DNA from: Clostridium_B lapidicellarium
Lineage (GTDB): Bacteria; Bacillota; Clostridia; Clostridiales; Clostridiaceae
DNA: 64,000 bases
Assembly (NCBI RefSeq): GCF_041224415.1
Contig: NZ_JBGFFE010000007.1
Span: forward strand, 57,139 to 121,138
Direction: 5' to 3'
The first letter of the stretch is position 1. Each line of letters opens with the position of its first letter. The notes under the pieces were generated by a model, which worked only from the letters and a program-made list of their open reading frames with translations, was not told the origin of the DNA and did no database searches. Below, in pieces: positions 30,165 to 39,300 of the stretch. The position numbers and the translations under genes were made by a program.

Positions 30165-30201
30165 AAAAACAACCTCAATTTAATATATGCTATTATTTTT
30201 T

Positions 30202-30230
30202 ATTATATATTACTATTGTTAAAATTCCAA
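30202..30230 (-). promoter_or_regulatory. Promoter of the AlbA_2 gene
   Basis: TTGGAA (30225-30230), 17-base spacer, TATAAT (30202-30207), 38 bases before the ATG. Confidence 0.75.
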
Positions 30231-30301
30231 ATATCACTTAATTAGATGAATATACTTAAATTACATTGATAAATCTGAAGAATCAATATTTTTTCAAAAG
30301 A

Positions 30302-30329
30302 TTGATTTTTTATTTTCATATGCTATAAT
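30302..30329 (+). promoter_or_regulatory. Promoter of the zinc-ribbon gene
   Basis: TTGATT (30302-30307), 16-base spacer ending in TGC, TATAAT (30324-30329): an extended -10. The transcript would have a leader of about 120 bases. Confidence 0.8.
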
Positions 30330-30392
30330 GAAGCTAGAGTTTTACTCTAATTACAATATTTATAAGGTCAAATTTTTTCAAGGTACTATATT

Positions 30393-30447
30393 CTCCTTAA
30401 CCCTGGGAGGTAGGTTATCAAGAATAAAATTAGTCCTGGTTAAGGAG
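30393..30447 (+). promoter_or_regulatory. Leader hairpin hiding the ribosome binding site
   Basis: CTCCTTAACC (30393-30402) is a perfect complement of GGTTAAGGAG (30438-30447), which contains the ribosome binding site of the gene at 30458. In the closed form translation should be blocked, as in a thermosensor or ligand-controlled leader. Confidence 0.7.
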
Positions 30448-30457
30448 GTTTGTTTAA

Positions 30458-30619
30458 ATGGCAGATAAGACAATAGTATGTAAAGACTGCGGAAAAGAAT
30501 TTGTATTCACTGAAGGTGAACAGAAATTTTATAAGGAAAAAGGATTTGAAAACGATCCTGTAAGATGTCCGGAATGTAGAAAAAAGAGAAAAGCTGAGAG
30601 AAACAGGATGAGACGATAA
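30458..30619 (+). CDS. Zinc-ribbon protein, 53 residues
   Basis: The product starts MADKTIVCKDCGKEFVFTEG, has a second pair CPEC, and ends with a strongly basic tail (RKKRKAERNRMRR). This is the widespread small zinc-ribbon family (zf-trcl type) of Firmicutes. It probably binds nucleic acid or ribosomes; no role is proven. AAGGAGG eleven bases before the ATG sits in a leader hairpin, so translation is probably regulated. Confidence 0.88.
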   Translation: MADKTIVCKDCGKEFVFTEGEQKFYKEKGFENDPVRCPECRKKRKAERNRMRR

Positions 30620-30648
30620 AAAAGAGAGGTTTTCCTCTCTTTTATTTA
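30619..30648 (+). terminator. Terminator of the zinc-ribbon gene
   Basis: AAAGAGAGG/CCTCTCTTT stem with loop TTTT, followed by TATTT, overlapping the stop codon. The stem also suits the convergent ECF gene. Confidence 0.85.
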
Positions 30649-30685
30649 TCCTTAAAGCAGCTTGGATACATCACACAGTTTGTTC

Positions 30686-31246
30686 TTATTTCCCCAAATT
30701 GGCCTTTTTTAAAACCTTTGCCAGTGGAAGGGCTATAGCCATTCCAACAATGCTTTGAGCAATATTTCCCGGAATTTCTGCTGCAGACAATACAAATGCC
30801 TGGTGGAAATTTATGTTGGTTACATAATGCATCAATAAAACTCCGGCAATGTAGTAGGCCGATATCATCCACAGACAAGCTGCGGCAAATGCCATCGCAT
30901 TATTCCACAGCTTCTCACCATTATAATCTCCCCTGTAGGCAATTGCTGCTGCAATCCATGCCATAATGCCCTTTATAAAAAAAGTAAACGGCGCCCAGAT
31001 TGCATAAGGTGAAAGTATATCAAACAACCCCATTCCTATAGCAGCTGAAAAAAAGCCTTTTTTCTTTCCCAAAAGTACCGCTGATAAAAGCACCATGCTG
31101 TCTCCAAGATGAACAACTCCTTTAAATACGGCCCCTGTAGGTATATTTATTACAGATGTAGCAATATAAGTTACTGCTGCCATAAGTGCCACTTGAACCA
31201 TATCTTTGATTTTTAAATTACTAATACTTATCTTTTTCTGTTCCAT
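30686..31246 (-). CDS. ECF transporter S component
   Basis: The 186-residue protein has about six hydrophobic segments and AALMAAVTYIAT near the N-terminus, GDSMVLLSAVLLGKKKGFFS and GMGLFDILSPYAIWAPFTFF, the pattern of the ECF-type S components formerly DUF1393 (HmpT-like). It would bind a vitamin or related ligand and use the shared energising module encoded elsewhere. The 5' leader is too short (about 35 bases) for a riboswitch, so the ligand cannot be inferred from it. Confidence 0.85.
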   Translation of the reverse strand: MEQKKISISNLKIKDMVQVALMAAVTYIATSVINIPTGAVFKGVVHLGDSMVLLSAVLLGKKKGFFSAAIGMGLFDILSPYAIWAPFTFFIKGIMAWIAAAIAYRGDYNGEKLWNNAMAFAAACLWMISAYYIAGVLLMHYVTNINFHQAFVLSAAEIPGNIAQSIVGMAIALPLAKVLKKANLGK

Positions 31247-31283
31247 GTATAATAACCCCCTTTTTTATAATAAAGTCAGTAAT

Positions 31284-31311
31284 ATTATATTTTTATTTGG
31301 AGAAAAGTCAA
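31284..31311 (-). promoter_or_regulatory. Promoter of the ECF S component
   Basis: TTGACT (31306-31311), 16-base spacer, TATAAT (31284-31289). Confidence 0.8.
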
Positions 31312-31400
31312 AATGTATGGATACAATTTCATTTCCTAATAACTTTGTCTCCTAAAGGGAACAATAAACTGTTAAACAATAGATTCAAGAGGAGGAAGCA

Positions 31401-31556
31401 ATGATATTTTTCAAATGGCTCTGCAATCTCATGATTATATTCTTCTTAATAGGATTGATATTAAAAGCGGGAATAATATTTGTAAATATTTTGCTTTTAA
31501 TCTGCATGCTTATATTTACATTGGATTTATTGACTTCCGGAAGAAGACATACATGA
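31401..31556 (+). CDS. Small membrane protein, 51 residues
   Basis: ATG 31401 follows AGAGGAGGAAGCA, an excellent ribosome binding site. The product begins MIFFKWLCNLMIIFFLIGLI and has two hydrophobic segments, then a polar tail. No family is recognised. It lies alone between the ECF gene and the PAP2 gene. Confidence 0.65.
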   Translation: MIFFKWLCNLMIIFFLIGLILKAGIIFVNILLLICMLIFTLDLLTSGRRHT

Positions 31557-31687
31557 ATCTACATTTTTTTATTATTTCCAACAATTTCCCTATGTACATT
31601 AAAAAACAAATTATACAAAAATATTTTGTATACTTACCGTTTTACTCATGATATAATTTATTTTGTACATAGGGAGGTTATAATTTT

Positions 31688-32674
31688 ATGCAAAATTTAG
31701 CAGAAAGGAAAATACAGGGAAAGCTGAAATATATAGGTTCAGCATTTTTAGAGTTGTTAAAAAAATATTATTTTGTACCTATAGGTCTGTTTTTTTTACA
31801 CAAGGCTCTACATATAGCTCCTTATACTTCTATCAGCTTAACCAGCAAAATATATTTATTTATGCTTGCCTTAGTGTGTTTTACCGTATATGAAGACATC
31901 AGACATGATATCAAATTAGTTCCCTTTTTATTATTGTGTATTATTTTTTTTATATTCATATTTTATGCAAATAAACATGGGTATGCATTCTGGGGAAGAA
32001 TATTGAGATGGCAAATTAAAAAAGGTTTTGTAATAAATTTAAACCCTGTTTTCAGCAGCATACCCTTCAATGATGGAAGTTTTGCAAGAGTATATAAATC
32101 AGAAACTCTCACTTGGTTCTTTAGAATGGTATACAACAACGGATTCGTGCTGCCAGTTTTACTGGTATTATACAGATCTGCACTGATCATGGACTTTAAG
32201 AAAATGCTTCGTTACGCATTGTCTGCCCATGTTTTACAGATATTTTTAATATCTCCGTTTTATCTTATTTTTCATCTTCAGGAAGTGTGGTATGTACTTG
32301 GACAACCTGATGGACTGGCCAGACACCTGAGTTCCAGATCTGCTGCCGGAATTACACTGAACTGTTTCCCATCCATGCATACGTCTATATGTTTTGCCAT
32401 GTTTTTGTTGGTACTAAGGGAAAGAAATAAGATATTCAAGTTTGTCATGTCATTTTTTTGTTTAAGTGTAATATATTCTACCTTATATCTTGAAATCCAC
32501 TGGGTACTGGATATAGCTGCAGGCATAATTTTGGCCATTATAGCTGTAAAACTGTCAGACTTTATATTGGACAAGCTTAAAATGCTTATTCAAAAACCAC
32601 TGGATAAATTTTATTACAAAAATGTAAAAACTATTTATGTAGATAATTACTATTTGGACACTATGAAAAATTGA
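31688..32674 (+). CDS. PAP2-type membrane phosphatase/transferase
   Basis: The 328-residue protein has about six membrane helices and the PAP2 motifs CFPSMHTSICFAMFLLVLRE (around 221-240) and EIHWVLDIAAG (around 262-272), with the catalytic His pair present. The family dephosphorylates lipid phosphates such as undecaprenyl pyrophosphate or phosphatidate, or transfers head groups. The long N-terminal half resembles the inositol-phosphotransferase-like PAP2 branch. Ligand unknown. Confidence 0.82.
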   Translation: MQNLAERKIQGKLKYIGSAFLELLKKYYFVPIGLFFLHKALHIAPYTSISLTSKIYLFMLALVCFTVYEDIRHDIKLVPFLLLCIIFFIFIFYANKHGYAFWGRILRWQIKKGFVINLNPVFSSIPFNDGSFARVYKSETLTWFFRMVYNNGFVLPVLLVLYRSALIMDFKKMLRYALSAHVLQIFLISPFYLIFHLQEVWYVLGQPDGLARHLSSRSAAGITLNCFPSMHTSICFAMFLLVLRERNKIFKFVMSFFCLSVIYSTLYLEIHWVLDIAAGIILAIIAVKLSDFILDKLKMLIQKPLDKFYYKNVKTIYVDNYYLDTMKN

Positions 32675-32765
32675 TACTATCTTTATTTATCCAAAGTTGA
32701 CATTGATATATAATAAAGTTAGAATCAGTAATGAAACTAATAGAGAGAATAGGAGAGAAAAGGTA

Positions 32766-34358
32766 GTGTCAGACTTAAAAAAAGAGATAGAAAAGAGAAG
32801 AACTTTTGCCATAATATCTCATCCGGATGCTGGTAAAACAACTCTCACTGAAAAATTATTACTATATGGAGGTGCCATAAGGCTTGCAGGTTCCGTGAAA
32901 GCAAGGAAAGCCTCAAAACATGCGGTATCAGATTGGATGGACATTGAAAAGAAAAGGGGGATTTCTGTAACTTCATCAGTGATGCAGTTCAACTATGACA
33001 ACTATTGTATAAATATATTGGATACACCGGGCCATCAGGACTTCAGTGAAGATACATACAGGACTTTAATGGCGGCAGACAGTGCTGTAATGGTTATTGA
33101 CGCTGCAAAGGGAGTGGAAGCCCAGACTAAAAAACTTTTCAGGGTATGCAGTTTAAGGGGAATTCCCATATTCACATTCATAAACAAAATGGATAGGGAA
33201 AGTAGAGATCCCTTTGATTTAATGGATGATATAGAAAATGTACTTGGTATAAAATCCTATCCTATGAATTGGCCTATAGGATCCGGAAAATATTTCAAGG
33301 GTGTATATGACAGAAAAAGAAATCTAATAGAAGTTTTCAACGGCGGCAACCACGGCCAGACGGCGGCAACATCTATAGAAGGAACGGTGGATGATGCTTC
33401 ATTTAAGGATCTGCTGGGAGAATCCCTTCACAAAAAGCTGCAGGAGGACATAGAACTTTTAGATATAGCAGGAGATAAATTCAATATGGAGGAAGTTAGA
33501 AAGGGACTGCTTACTCCTGTATTCTTTGGAAGTGCCCTTACAAATTTCGGAGTAGAGCCTTTCTTAAAAGAATTTTTAAATTTGACTACACCACCGCTGC
33601 CCAGAAAATCTGACATTGGTGAAATAGATGCTTTTGAGCCCAAATTTTCGGCTTTTGTATTTAAAATACAGGCAAATATGAATCCATCCCACAGAGATAG
33701 AATTGCATTTATGAGAATATGTTCAGGAAAATTCAAAAAGGGTATGGAAGTATACCATATGCAGGGAAAAAGCAAAGTTAAGCTCTCACAGCCCCAACAA
33801 TTTTTAGCTCAGAACAGAGAAATAGTAGACGAAGCTTATGCCGGGGATATAATAGGTGTGTTCGATCCGGGCATTTACAGAATAGGGGATACTCTCTGCT
33901 CCACCGATAAGAAATTCAAATTTGAAAATATTCCTGTTTTCGCACCTGAACATTTCGCCAGAGTTAGAACCATAGACACAATGAAGAGAAAACAATTCAT
34001 AAAGGGAATAACAGAGATTTCCGAAGAAGGTGCAATTCAGGTATTTAAAGAATTGAATATAGGAATTGAGGAAATCATCATAGGTGTAGTCGGCTTACTT
34101 CAATTTGAAGTACTGCAATACAGGATGAAAAATGAATATAATGTGGATATAAAAATAGAAGTTCTTCCCTATAGGGCTATACGATGGATAGAACATTCCA
34201 AAGTTTCCTTAGAAGATCTGGTTTTAACAAGTGATACAAAAAAAGTTAAAGATCTAAATGGAAGAAACATACTGATATTTGAAAGCGAATGGAATATCAA
34301 CTGGGCCTTGAAACACAATGAGGGTCTTGAATTATCGGATATAGGAAAATCAGAATAA
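32766..34358 (+). CDS. prfC: Peptide chain release factor 3
   Basis: The 530-residue translational GTPase has HPDAGKTTLTEKLLL (G1, about 18-32), DTPGHQD (G3), NKMDRE (G4), a beta-barrel domain II and the RF3 C-terminal domain. RF3 recycles RF1/RF2 after termination. GTG 32766 behind AGGAGA is chosen, which gives the usual family length; the longer frame adds 23 residues unlike the family. Confidence 0.96.
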   Translation: MSDLKKEIEKRRTFAIISHPDAGKTTLTEKLLLYGGAIRLAGSVKARKASKHAVSDWMDIEKKRGISVTSSVMQFNYDNYCINILDTPGHQDFSEDTYRTLMAADSAVMVIDAAKGVEAQTKKLFRVCSLRGIPIFTFINKMDRESRDPFDLMDDIENVLGIKSYPMNWPIGSGKYFKGVYDRKRNLIEVFNGGNHGQTAATSIEGTVDDASFKDLLGESLHKKLQEDIELLDIAGDKFNMEEVRKGLLTPVFFGSALTNFGVEPFLKEFLNLTTPPLPRKSDIGEIDAFEPKFSAFVFKIQANMNPSHRDRIAFMRICSGKFKKGMEVYHMQGKSKVKLSQPQQFLAQNREIVDEAYAGDIIGVFDPGIYRIGDTLCSTDKKFKFENIPVFAPEHFARVRTIDTMKRKQFIKGITEISEEGAIQVFKELNIGIEEIIIGVVGLLQFEVLQYRMKNEYNVDIKIEVLPYRAIRWIEHSKVSLEDLVLTSDTKKVKDLNGRNILIFESEWNINWALKHNEGLELSDIGKSE

Positions 34359-34363
34359 AAGAG

Positions 34364-34410
34364 GATAAGTATAAATTAATGTAAAACACAAATTTATACT
34401 TATCCCTTAT
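34364..34410. terminator. Two-way terminator between prfC and trpS
   Basis: GATAAGTATAAATT/AATTTATACTTATC, a perfect 14-base stem, with AT-rich ends on both sides. Confidence 0.85.
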
Positions 34411-34424
34411 TTATATCCAAATCT

Positions 34425-35438
34425 TCATTTTGCCGCAGGTATAAATCCCATCTTTTTCTGCATTTTTCTCAAAGTTTTGCCGGATACGTAGCACGCTTTT
34501 TCCGCACCTCTCTTATATATACTTTCCAGATATTTTTTGTCATTGAGGAATTGATTTACCCTGTCCTGTATCGGAGAAAGTTCCTTTATCAAAGCATCTG
34601 CTACATCATTTTTAAATTCAGCATATCCTTTGCCGTCATATTTGGTCTCTATTTCACCATAACTCATTCCTGTAATTGCAGCAAGTATATTTATAAGATT
34701 TTTTACTCCAGGTTGATCATCTGTATATTTTACTATACCCACACTGTCAGTAACACATCTATTTATCTTTCTCTTTATTACTTCAGGAGGATCCATGATA
34801 AGTACATAACTGTTCGGATTAGTAGATGATTTGGACATCTTTTTGCTAGGTTCCTGGAGATCCATTATCTTTGCCCCACCTTCCGGTATATACCCCTTGG
34901 GGAGTGTAAATGTTGGGCTATAGGCATTGTTAAATCTTTCAGCTATATCCCTTGCAATTTCAATGTGCTGCGTCTGATCCTTTCCCACAGGAACAAGATC
35001 AGCATTGTAAAGCAATATATCCGCGGCCATAAGAACAGGATAATTGAGGAGCCCTGCGCTTACACCCTCCGCCGTACTACCGTATTTTTTAGCCTTACTT
35101 TTATACTGGGTCATTCTCTCAAGTTCCCCCACATAGGTAAAACAATTTAAAAGCCATGCCGCTTCACTATGGGTTGGAACATGAGATTGAATGAATATAG
35201 TATTTTTCTCCGGATCTATACCTGCCGCCAGATATATAGCCAATACCTCAAGAGTTCTTCTTCTCAGGTTTCTCGGTTCCTGCCTTACGGTTATAGCATG
35301 TAAATCCACTACACAAAAATAGCAATCATATTTATACTGGAGCTTTACCCAGCTCTTTAAAGCCCCAAAATAATTCCCTATAGTCAAATTCCCCGAAGGC
35401 TGAATTCCACTAAATACTACTTTTTTCTTGTCTTCCAT
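34425..35438 (-). CDS. trpS: Tryptophan-tRNA ligase
   Basis: The 337-residue class I synthetase has SGIQPSGNLTIGNYFGALKS (with TIGN as HIGH), DLHAITV, MAADILLY, GKDQTQHIE and KKMSKSS (KMSKS). It charges tRNA-Trp. ATG 35438 after GGAAGG is the likely start. The T-box leader with a TGG specifier fits its substrate. Confidence 0.97.
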   Translation of the reverse strand: MEDKKKVVFSGIQPSGNLTIGNYFGALKSWVKLQYKYDCYFCVVDLHAITVRQEPRNLRRRTLEVLAIYLAAGIDPEKNTIFIQSHVPTHSEAAWLLNCFTYVGELERMTQYKSKAKKYGSTAEGVSAGLLNYPVLMAADILLYNADLVPVGKDQTQHIEIARDIAERFNNAYSPTFTLPKGYIPEGGAKIMDLQEPSKKMSKSSTNPNSYVLIMDPPEVIKRKINRCVTDSVGIVKYTDDQPGVKNLINILAAITGMSYGEIETKYDGKGYAEFKNDVADALIKELSPIQDRVNQFLNDKKYLESIYKRGAEKACYVSGKTLRKMQKKMGFIPAAK

Positions 35439-35467
35439 ATTTATTACCTTCCTCACTATCATATTTT

Positions 35468-35735
35468 ATAAAAAAACACCCTGTGATTAAAATCATAGGG
35501 CGCTTCAACGCTGTACCACCTAAATTCAAGAAGTTCGAAAAATTTTTCCGATCTTCCTCTCAAAATGGATTGCATATCCTATCTCATAACGCAAGAACTG
35601 CGGTTAAAACTACTAAAGATCAATTCATTTCACTCCTCCGGAACCCATTCAATCTGAACATAATCATCGTACTTACACCACATGTACAACTCTCTTAAAA
35701 TCTGTTTTCAAATTTACTTGCTTTCCTTCAAGGGA
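35468..35735 (-). promoter_or_regulatory. T-box riboswitch, tryptophan
   Basis: The minus strand contains TTAGGTGGTACAGCG, the T-box/antiterminator core (about 35508-35525). A terminator stem (CGCCCTATGATT/AATCACAGGGTG) ending in TTTTTTT follows. The upstream stem I region has GAATGGGTTCC, which offers a TGG specifier. Uncharged tRNA-Trp would keep trpS transcription on. Confidence 0.93.
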
Positions 35736-35807
35736 TTTATATATTCATATATTATTCTCTATTCTACTACAAATATTCTAAAATTTCCACAATAATTTGA
35801 TTCTATT

Positions 35808-35842
35808 ATAGAAATCCTCCCTAAAACTGATAGGGAGGGTTT
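35808..35842 (-). terminator. Terminator of the desulfoferrodoxin gene
   Basis: Minus-strand stem CCTCCCTA/TAGGGAGG, loop TCAGTTT, followed by ATTTCTAT. Confidence 0.75.
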
Positions 35843-35851
35843 AATAAAATA

Positions 35852-36226
35852 TTATTTTTTCCAGAGTCCGTGCAAATTACAATATTCTCTTGCCATTACA
35901 ACTTTTTCATCTAATTTAAATGTAGCTTCTGGTTTTTCGCCCGGTTTCAAGTACTTTCTATAGATCTTATTTTCAGTATGAACTTCAATCCACTGAATAT
36001 AATGTTCCGGTGTCATTGGATGCTCAACTGAACCAACTTTAACTTTTACTCCGCCATCTATTTTTTCAATTACAGGTACATGCTTTTCAAGGGCAGCATC
36101 CACACTGTTTTCTTCCAACAATTTCATGGGTTTGCCACAACAGACTAAAGTTCCGCCGCCTTTATTGAGAACCTCTACTATATTGCCGCATACTTCGCAC
36201 TTATAGACTTGTTTGACTTCTATCAT
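35852..36226 (-). CDS. dfx: Desulfoferrodoxin (2Fe superoxide reductase)
   Basis: The 124-residue protein has an N-terminal desulforedoxin centre (YKCEVCGNIV... and CCGKP) and the C-terminal superoxide reductase centre with EKHVPVIE, HPMTPEHYIQWIEV and YCNLHGLWK. The His and Cys ligands of both irons are present. It reduces superoxide to peroxide without making oxygen, as is usual in anaerobes. ATG 36226 after AGGGGG. Confidence 0.96.
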   Translation of the reverse strand: MIEVKQVYKCEVCGNIVEVLNKGGGTLVCCGKPMKLLEENSVDAALEKHVPVIEKIDGGVKVKVGSVEHPMTPEHYIQWIEVHTENKIYRKYLKPGEKPEATFKLDEKVVMAREYCNLHGLWKK

Positions 36227-36311
36227 GATCAATTCCCCCTATTAATATATTATTTATTATATAATATAAGTTCTCTATAAGTTTATAAAATCCTTCTAAA
36301 AATCTAAAATT

Positions 36312-39300
36312 TTATATATTTATTTTAATATCATGTTGGCCATACTTGAAAAATGGTATTATCCCACCTTCAATTTTATTCCCATCAACCCATATTCCCT
36401 TCTCTTTCTTCCTTACAACCTGTATGTTGTAGACACAATTTTCTCTTTTATACCGTATACTGTAATTTCTCCAATCCTCCGGAATAGAAGGTGTTATAGC
36501 AAAACCGCTGCCTCCTTTAAATGTCATCCCGAGTATAGTTTCCATGCCTGCCCTATAAAACCATCCTGCTGCACCTGTATACCAGCTCCATCCTCCTCTG
36601 CCAACATGGGGCTCCACTGCATATATATCCGCCGACATCACATAGGGCTCCACTTTATAAACATGACAGTTCAGATAATTGTTGGTATGATTTATAGGAT
36701 TTAACATGGAAAAAACTTTATAGGCCCTTTCACTGTCTCCCATTTTGGCAAAAGCCATAATAGACCATATGGCGGCATGAGTGTATTGCCCGCCATTTTC
36801 TCTCACACCAGGAATATACCCCTTGATATATCCCGGTTCCAGGGATGATTTGTCAAAAGCTGGAGTAAGAAGGAGTACAATGCCCTTATCTTCCCTGATG
36901 AGATTTCTATCCAGGGCATAAACTGCCTCTCTTGCCCTTGATTCTTTCGCAGCTCCCGATATAACAGCCCATGACTGTGAAATTGAGTCAATTTGACATT
37001 CTTCATCCTTTACGGATCCAAGTGGAGTACCATCATCAAAATATGCCCTTCTATACCAACTTCCGTCCCAAGCATTTTTGTCTATATTCTCCTTTACAAA
37101 ATCTTTCAATCTCGAATATTTTAGCATTTTCTCATCATCATTCATAAATTTACATAACGGTATAAATTTATCCAATATATCGTATAAAAACCACCCGAGC
37201 CATACACTTTCTCCCTTTCCCTTATTTCCTACAGTATTCATACCGTCATTCCAATCCCCCGAACCCATAAGCGGAAGATTATGCGGCCCGAATTTGGAAG
37301 ATCTTTCAATAGCCTTTACACAGTGTTCATAGATAGTGCCTTTTTCAGCAGATACGGGAGATATACCATACCTTTCATTTTCCCCTTCTTTTAGTTCACT
37401 GTCTTTTAGGTAACATACTTCTTCAGTCAGTATGCCAAAATCCCCGGTATTTTTTATATAATCCTCCACCACATATGGCATCCAAAGCAGATCATCAGAA
37501 AATCTGGTCCTGATTCCACTATTTACATAAGGATGCCACCAGTGTTGAACATCTCCTTCAAGGTACTGCCTGGAAGCACTGTAAATTATATGTTCTCTGG
37601 TCATATCAGGACATATATAGGATATGGCACTGACGTCCTGAAGCTGATCTCTGAAACCATAGGCCCCGCCGGACTGATAAAATGCAGTTCTCGACCAGTA
37701 CCTGCAGGATATTACCTGATACATGAGCCATCCATTTAACATTATATTCATTGAATCGTCAGGAGTATCAACCTGTATGGTTTCAAGAATATCTTCCCAG
37801 TAATTTTGAGCTTTTTTCAACTCCTGCCCAGTCTTTTCAGGATGGTCATATTTTTTCATAACCCTGGCTATTTCTTCAAAAGTATCTTCCTGCCCAAAAA
37901 GGACAATAATCTCTTCCTCTGAATCAGAATTCAATTCCACTTTCACATTTTCAACCAGACATGGATCAAATCCAGCTCCAACTGTATTGGAAAATCTCTT
38001 AAAATGGAGTCCACAGGGTTTGCACACATCTCCCTGCCTGCCTATAAACTCTGACCTGACTCCCGTATATGACAGGCAGCTGCCGCCAAACAATTTCAAA
38101 TAGCATATACCCTTGAAATTTTGGCTGTAGGGATTCCTAGCATATATGTACTTGCCTTCTTCATTGAACCTGGTATATATATACTGTGCCGTCTGTTCAT
38201 GGCATACCCCTAAAACCAGCTTGACATAATAACTTACAGAAATTATCCTATTTCGGCTGCTTATATTATGCAATCTTATCCTGCACACCTTCACGCTGTC
38301 CTCTATATCTGCAAATACAGTCATTTTTCCTGTTATTCCGTCAGCCTCGTGTTTAAAAACAGAATATCCAAAGCCATGTTCTATCACATATTGTCCTGAA
38401 TCCCTTACGGGTCCCGGAGATATACTCCATACATGGCCTGTTTCTTCATCTCTTACATATATATCTTCAGCCTCACCGTCTATTACAGGATCATTTGACC
38501 AAGCAGTAAGTTTGTTTTCCCTGCTGTTCTTATTCCACGTATAGGATATTCCACTTTCGGAAATATGAAATCCGAACTTTTTATTGGAAATGACGTTTAT
38601 CCACGGCGCCGGAGTATTGCTATAGTTTTTAAGGACAATTACATATGATTTCCCATTTTCAGAAAATCCGCCTATATCATTAAAGTACAACAGAGGAGGT
38701 ATTTTAAAATTATAACAGGAAACTGCTTCCCCGTTTTTATCAAAGCTGTAATTTTTATCATTGTTCAGTTTTTCCGGAGAAATACTGTTGTCTACAAGTT
38801 GTTTAAGCGATTTCCCCTCTTGCCTGTCTATTATAATCCTGGATACGGCTTTCAAAAAATCAACATCTTCTTCCCCCAAGTTGTTTCTATTTAAGATAAA
38901 TATATTTCCACCGCTGCCCCTTCTGACCCTAGATACACTGACGTTTACAATATCCCTTAATTTTGCCTGCAAAGGCTGCATATAAGAGCTGCCCTCAAAA
39001 TTTAACAAAACCAAATCCACCGACAGATTTTTTAAAATCCAATATTCCTGGGCACGTAAAAATTGTCTTGCAAGATCCATATCACTTTCATCCCTTATGA
39101 TAAGAAGGGCTATAGGTAGATCCCCCGAAATTCCATAGGGCCATAAAGCTGATTGTCCTTTCCTCATATTGACTATATACCTGTATTTGTCCCGGGAAAA
39201 TTCATTTAAAAATAAAACTTTTGAAGCTATTTTCTGGTATATGTTTATTTGATTTGATGTTATGCCAAGGTATTTCATCTCAAGTTGAGCTTCAGTCCAG

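Noticed and set aside
30642..30878. 78-residue Cys-rich minus-strand ORF
   Set aside because: It overlaps the end of the ECF S-component gene in another frame and the zinc-ribbon terminator; a shadow frame.
31247..31400. Riboswitch before the ECF S component
   Set aside because: The promoter at 31284-31311 leaves a leader of about 35 bases, too short for an aptamer.
31415..31651. 78-residue plus-strand ORF
   Set aside because: Out of frame with the 51-residue membrane protein at 31401, which has the ribosome binding site and a membrane-like composition.
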